Source: Muriicola sp. Z0-33
Lineage (GTDB): Bacteria > Bacteroidota > Bacteroidia > Flavobacteriales > Flavobacteriaceae
Direction: 5' to 3'
Assembly: GCF_026126425.1 (NCBI RefSeq)
Contig: NZ_JAFMPW010000001.1
Span: 310,001-374,000, forward strand
DNA length: 64,000 nt
Below, in pieces: positions 60,501 to 64,000 of this stretch (position 1 is the stretch's first letter; every line of letters begins with the position of its first letter). The notes beneath the pieces are model-generated. The model searched no databases. It was not told where the DNA came from and was given only the letters and a program-made list of their open reading frames with translations. Made by a program: the position numbers and the translations under genes.

Positions 60501-61874
60501 ATGGATAAATGTCTGATTACTGTGATAAAAATATGTATTGGGATAGCACTACTCGTCCTTTACTCCGGATGTGTACAGGAACGCGAGTTTAAGGAACCGG
60601 ATAAAGGTTGTTCGGATGTACTATCCGCTAATATTTCGCTCATTGAACTTAAACTTTTATATGAGGATATTACGATTCAAATTCAAGAAGACCTTGTTAT
60701 TGAAGGCTATGTTATTTCGTCTGATAGAGCTGGAAATATTTTTGGTTCGCTGCATATTCAAGATAATCCTGATTTCCCAACTGAAGGGATACAAATCCAG
60801 GTGGATTTAACAGACTCCCACCTATTCTATAAAGCAGGTGCCAAAATCCTGATAAAACTTAAAGGGTTGTATTTAGGGAAAAGTAAGTCGATATATAAAA
60901 TTGGAGGCGTTTTAAATGTTTTCGGTGCAGAGACGGTTGGGAGACTACCCGCAAATAAAGCTCAGGAACATATTTTCCTGTCATGTGAAAAAGCTGGAGA
61001 TTTGAGACCATTACAGGTTGCTATTAATGATTTGGATGACAGAATGCTAAATACTCTGGTTAGTTTAGAACATCTGGAACTAATAGAGGAAGAGCAAGAC
61101 AGTATATATGCTATTAATGCGAAAGAAACAGAGCGGAATTTGACAGATTGTGAAGATAATATTCTTCAACTTCTAAATAGCGGCTTTTCAGATTTTCAAC
61201 ATGTTAAAATGCCTTCAGGAAATGGCAGTATAACTGGAGTGCTACACAAAAAAAACAGGAATTATCAGTTAATCATAAGGGATACATTGGACATTAATTT
61301 TACAGGAGAAAGATGTAAATCTACTCTGAATGAGGTAAGCACTGAGAAGGTATTTATTACCGAGATCGCTGATCCTGACAACAATAGTAAAGCCAGATTT
61401 GTAGAATTGTACAATACAGAATCAAATGAAATTAGCTTAGATGGCTGGTTGTTAAGAAGGTATACCAATGATAATACAACGGTTGGATCTATAATAGAGC
61501 TTGCCGGATATGTGATTCCTGCTGAAAGTACGCTGGTGATATCACCGAATCCCGAGGAATTTGAGCTGGTCTATAAGAAAAGTCCGGATGTCGGCGCAGG
61601 GACAAATAGTCCTGCAGATTCCAATGGTGATGACAATCTGGAATTAGTAGATCCTTTTGGAGTGGTGATAGATGTATTTGGAATTGTTGGCGAAGACGGG
61701 TCTGGTACCAATCATGAATTTGAAGACGGCAGAGCAATTCGGAAACCGGAAATAGTGAAAGGAAACCCAATTTTCAATTTTGAAGAATGGACCATCTACA
61801 ATGACACCGGTGCTATGGGAACCATTAAACTCCCTCAAAATGCACCAGAAGATTTTTCTCCGGGAATAAGGTGA
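60501..61874 (+). CDS. DUF5689 and lamin-tail domain lipoprotein
   Basis: A 457-residue lipoprotein with lipobox Y-S-G-C (C24). Residues ~40-270 form a DUF5689 domain (I-E-G-Y-V-I-S-S-D-R-A-G-N-I-F-G-S-L-H-I-Q-D, an OB-like fold seen beside nucleases). Residues ~290-425 form a lamin-tail domain (V-F-I-T-E-I-A-D-P-D, A-R-F-V-E-L-Y-N, L-D-G-W-L-L-R-R-Y). Lamin-tail domains often go with secreted nucleases. It is 9 bases after the interrupted receptor and next to the EEP nuclease, so it may be a surface nucleic-acid-binding protein that feeds the receptor. Its last base is directly before the stop of the convergent response regulator gene. Confidence 0.87.
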   Translation: MDKCLITVIKICIGIALLVLYSGCVQEREFKEPDKGCSDVLSANISLIELKLLYEDITIQIQEDLVIEGYVISSDRAGNIFGSLHIQDNPDFPTEGIQIQVDLTDSHLFYKAGAKILIKLKGLYLGKSKSIYKIGGVLNVFGAETVGRLPANKAQEHIFLSCEKAGDLRPLQVAINDLDDRMLNTLVSLEHLELIEEEQDSIYAINAKETERNLTDCEDNILQLLNSGFSDFQHVKMPSGNGSITGVLHKKNRNYQLIIRDTLDINFTGERCKSTLNEVSTEKVFITEIADPDNNSKARFVELYNTESNEISLDGWLLRRYTNDNTTVGSIIELAGYVIPAESTLVISPNPEEFELVYKKSPDVGAGTNSPADSNGDDNLELVDPFGVVIDVFGIVGEDGSGTNHEFEDGRAIRKPEIVKGNPIFNFEEWTIYNDTGAMGTIKLPQNAPEDFSPGIR

Positions 61875-62282
61875 TCAGTGCTGTTCAAGTGCTTCCATTA
61901 CTCCTTCCAGGTCTTTATGAGTAATGGGTTTTAAGATATAATTATGGACGATGTTATAGTTCTGGACCCTTTCAAGGTCTCTGGGATCTATAGAAGAACT
62001 AATAATATATATGGTTACATCGTCTATATTGTGATTGGGGAGTTTTGTAAAAAGCTCTAAAAATTCCCAGCCGTTCATTATCGGCATATTGAGGTCTAAA
62101 AAAATTACAGAAGGGAGAACGTCACCCTGTTCATTTATGGCTGTAAGTCCTTCTATGGCTTCTTGCCCATTGCTGTATACCAGCACATCATCACAGAAAT
62201 GCACCTCTTTCATAATTCGCTTTGTCCCATATATAAAAATAGGGTCATCGTCTATGATACATGAACTTTGAATCTTATTCAT
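61875..62282 (-). CDS. Single-domain response regulator (receiver, Rcp1-like)
   Basis: A 135-residue receiver domain without an output domain. The acidic pocket is D11-D12-D13, the phosphorylation site is D63 (F-L-D-L-N-M-P) and the conserved lysine is in I-L-K-P-I. The D-L-N-M-P-x-M-N-G-W-E-F-L pattern is that of Rcp1-like regulators that pair with PAS kinases. It starts 25 bases after the kinase stop, so the two form one transcript and probably one phosphorelay. The output partner is unknown. Confidence 0.92.
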   Translation of the reverse strand: MNKIQSSCIIDDDPIFIYGTKRIMKEVHFCDDVLVYSNGQEAIEGLTAINEQGDVLPSVIFLDLNMPIMNGWEFLELFTKLPNHNIDDVTIYIISSSIDPRDLERVQNYNIVHNYILKPITHKDLEGVMEALEQH

Positions 62283-62307
62283 ACCGCTAATTCTTCATCG
62301 TCACGGG

Positions 62308-64000
62308 CTAACCTTCTTTAAAATGCAGTGTAAAAGTAGTGCCCACATCTACTTTGCTTTCCACTTCTATTTTGCCATTCATTGCCTCCACTTGATTTTT
62401 GGTTATGAATAGTCCTATGCCTTTGGCATCCTTGTGTTTGTGAAATGTCTTATACATTCCAAATATCTTATCACCATGTCGTTCCAGATCAATTCCCTGA
62501 CCGTTATCCTTAAATTTAAGTACAACATAACCGTCTTTTTTAGCAGCATTGATCGATAACTTAAGCGGTCTGTCTGCAGCACAATATTTCAGAGAATTAG
62601 TAAATAAATTAAGTAAGACACTATCCAAATAGGCGGGTACAACATTTACAAAATGCGACTTTGGAATATTTATCTTACATATGGCTTTTTTCTCTTTTAA
62701 GAGAGCACTTATGTTTTTTTCAACGCTGTTGACGGCGTTCTTTAAACTAATGCTGTTTAGTTTGTCTAATGCACCCGTTTTTACCTGTACCACTTCATTT
62801 AAGTGTTGTACAGTTTCATTTAGGCTGTCGGAAGCATTATTGAGCATGCTTTCCAGATTTTTCTTCTCCTCTTCGCTGTCTTCAGTAAGGAGAAAGCCGG
62901 TTAGCATAGATAAATTACTGGCATGCGACCGCAAATTGTGAGAGACAATATGTGCAAAGTTCAGCAAATTGTTGTTTTGCTCCTTGGTTACATTAATTAG
63001 GGTTGTAAGTCGTTTCTCAGCTTCAATTCTTGAAGAAATATCCAGTAATTGTGCAATAAAATGAGAAAGGTTTCCTCCAATATCTTTTATGGCCGTTACC
63101 GTGACGATGGTATGAACAATTTCTCCATTTTTATGGTAGAAACGTTTTTCATATTGGAAAGTTTCTAAGCCCCCCTTAGTTATTTTATCGAGTAGCTCAA
63201 GATCCCTTTGCAGGTCATCCTGATGGGTAACATCCTGAAATGTGAGATTTAATAATTCCTCTTCCGAATATCCAGAACTTAAACAAAGGCTAGAATTAAC
63301 CCGAACCAATTTGCCATTCAGATCTAGAATGGCCATCCCGCTTGCAGAATTTTCAAATGCCCCGGTAAAAGATTCTTCACTCTTTTTAAGTTCTATTTGA
63401 GTTCTTTTTAATGCGGTAATGTCCCAATTAGTGCCAATCATTTTAAGGGCTTTCCCATCATGGTCGCGCTGTGTTACAGCAATAGCCCTGATAAATCGGA
63501 CCTCCCCATTGGGCCATACTACCCTGAATTCGGTATCAAATTCCTTTTCGCCAGAAATAACCATCTCAATTTCCCTGGTACAGCGTTCCAGATCATCCGG
63601 ATGTATGCTGGCTACCCAGGCTTCATATACCCCTGAAAAATCAGCTTTATTTAATCCGTAGAGGTGATACATATTGTCGTCCCAAACCAGGTTATTTTCA
63701 ACGATGTCATAATCCCAGATACCTACCCCTGCTCCATCTGTAGCAATTGCCAAACGCTCTGTTGCTTCTTTGAATTTTAGTTCTGTTTTCTTTTTTTCAT
63801 CGATGTCCTGAAAAGTACCGTATAGCCGGATGCATTTTCCATTGACAATTTCAGCTTTCCCTTTGGCATGAACCCATATTTCTTTGCCTTTTGCGGTCAC
63901 CAATTGCAATTGGGTATCCCAGGGGGTTCCCTCAGCAATAGCATCGGCAACAAGGGCTGTTATTTCATCTCTGGATGCCCCTGCCTTATAAAAGTTGATA
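62308..64000 (-). CDS. Multi-PAS sensor histidine kinase (N-terminus cut by window edge)
   Basis: The frame stays open from 62308 to the right edge (564 codons in the window). It has no predicted membrane segment in the visible part. In order there are: the end of a first PAS/PAC domain (W-V-H-A-K-G-K-A-E), a PAS_3-type domain (G-I-W-D-Y-D, H-P-D-D), a third PAS domain (S-A-S-G-M-A-I-L-D, then E-K-R-F-Y-H-K-N-G), the HisKA helix with the phospho-acceptor His in H-I-V-S-H-N-L-R, and a HATPase domain with N-S-L-K-Y, D-N-G-Q-G-I-D, G-I-G-L-F-I-T-K. It is a cytosolic sensor with ligand unknown, acting on the downstream receiver. The true start is outside the window. Confidence 0.9.
   Translation of the reverse strand, partial: INFYKAGASRDEITALVADAIAEGTPWDTQLQLVTAKGKEIWVHAKGKAEIVNGKCIRLYGTFQDIDEKKKTELKFKEATERLAIATDGAGVGIWDYDIVENNLVWDDNMYHLYGLNKADFSGVYEAWVASIHPDDLERCTREIEMVISGEKEFDTEFRVVWPNGEVRFIRAIAVTQRDHDGKALKMIGTNWDITALKRTQIELKKSEESFTGAFENSASGMAILDLNGKLVRVNSSLCLSSGYSEEELLNLTFQDVTHQDDLQRDLELLDKITKGGLETFQYEKRFYHKNGEIVHTIVTVTAIKDIGGNLSHFIAQLLDISSRIEAEKRLTTLINVTKEQNNNLLNFAHIVSHNLRSHASNLSMLTGFLLTEDSEEEKKNLESMLNNASDSLNETVQHLNEVVQVKTGALDKLNSISLKNAVNSVEKNISALLKEKKAICKINIPKSHFVNVVPAYLDSVLLNLFTNSLKYCAADRPLKLSINAAKKDGYVVLKFKDNGQGIDLERHGDKIFGMYKTFHKHKDAKGIGLFITKNQVEAMNGKIEVESKVDVGTTFTLHFKEG

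Noticed and set aside
1-64000. CRISPR arrays, insertion sequences, prophage, tRNA or rRNA genes, toxin-antitoxin or other defence systems
   Set aside because: Read through intergenic regions and protein content; nothing supports any of these in this window.

Overview
The window is chromosomal DNA from a bacterium of the Bacteroidetes, most likely a marine member of the Flavobacteriaceae; the genus cannot be fixed from sequence alone. The reasons are AT-rich DNA, promoters with a TAnnTTTG -7 box, several TonB-dependent receptors with carboxypeptidase-regulatory-like N-termini, DUF5689 and lamin-tail lipoproteins, a RecO without zinc cysteines, a Cys-poor DksA-like protein and a long insertion-bearing LspA. 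I see no rRNA, tRNA, insertion sequence, prophage or CRISPR array. Gene density is high and most genes are intact.

Layout. 1-1047 (minus): a kynurenine-pathway operon (3-hydroxyanthranilate dioxygenase, a DUF1304 membrane protein, and the first codons of a probable aldehyde dehydrogenase). 1150-2472: a CAP-domain lipoprotein and an NTF2-like secreted protein. 2507-8450 (minus): the most unusual block, a run resembling mycobacterial decaprenyl-phosphoryl-arabinose synthesis (UbiA-type phosphoribosyltransferase, DprE1-like oxidase, DprE2-like reductase), followed by a GT87-type glycosyltransferase, a HAD phosphatase and an acyltransferase. 8565-16116: CvpA, small conserved proteins, glpD, a Tat-exported Gfo/Idh/MocA oxidoreductase with a SUMF-domain partner, gpsA and a duplicated-domain lipoprotein. 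16217-22281: an AraC regulator divergent from a PhyH dioxygenase, a SulP transporter, and an MBOAT acetyltransferase with an exported partner carrying a Gln/Lys tract. 22420-29744: metabolic and stress genes including a cytochrome c lipoprotein and cystathionine gamma-synthase. 29848-43100: gdhA, recO, a haem-receptor-like TonB receptor, ileS-dksA-lspA, a formyltetrahydrofolate cyclo-ligase and uvrC. 43121-55383: a PlpD-like patatin, hpd, a candidate small RNA, a DUF3108 protein, tryptophan dioxygenase, an M23 peptidase, pgi and an Oar-like TonB receptor. 55476-61874: a membrane protein, a DUF1080 protein, and a nuclease / TonB receptor / DUF5689-lamin-tail group whose receptor carries an in-frame premature stop. 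61875-64000 (minus): a response regulator and a PAS histidine kinase cut by the window edge.

How the parts work together. Aromatic amino-acid catabolism appears three times (tryptophan dioxygenase, 3-hydroxyanthranilate dioxygenase, 4-hydroxyphenylpyruvate dioxygenase). GpsA makes and GlpD oxidises glycerol 3-phosphate. The 2.5-8.5 kb block probably makes a lipid-linked pentofuranose and transfers it to an unknown envelope acceptor.

Most notable signals: the arabinose-type lipid-sugar cluster; an isoleucyl-tRNA synthetase with a swapped GxHH signature motif; the nonsense-interrupted TonB receptor; two dyads 21 bp apart upstream of hpd; and a roughly 100-nt candidate sRNA that shares a 17-nt motif plus terminator with another 3' end in the window.
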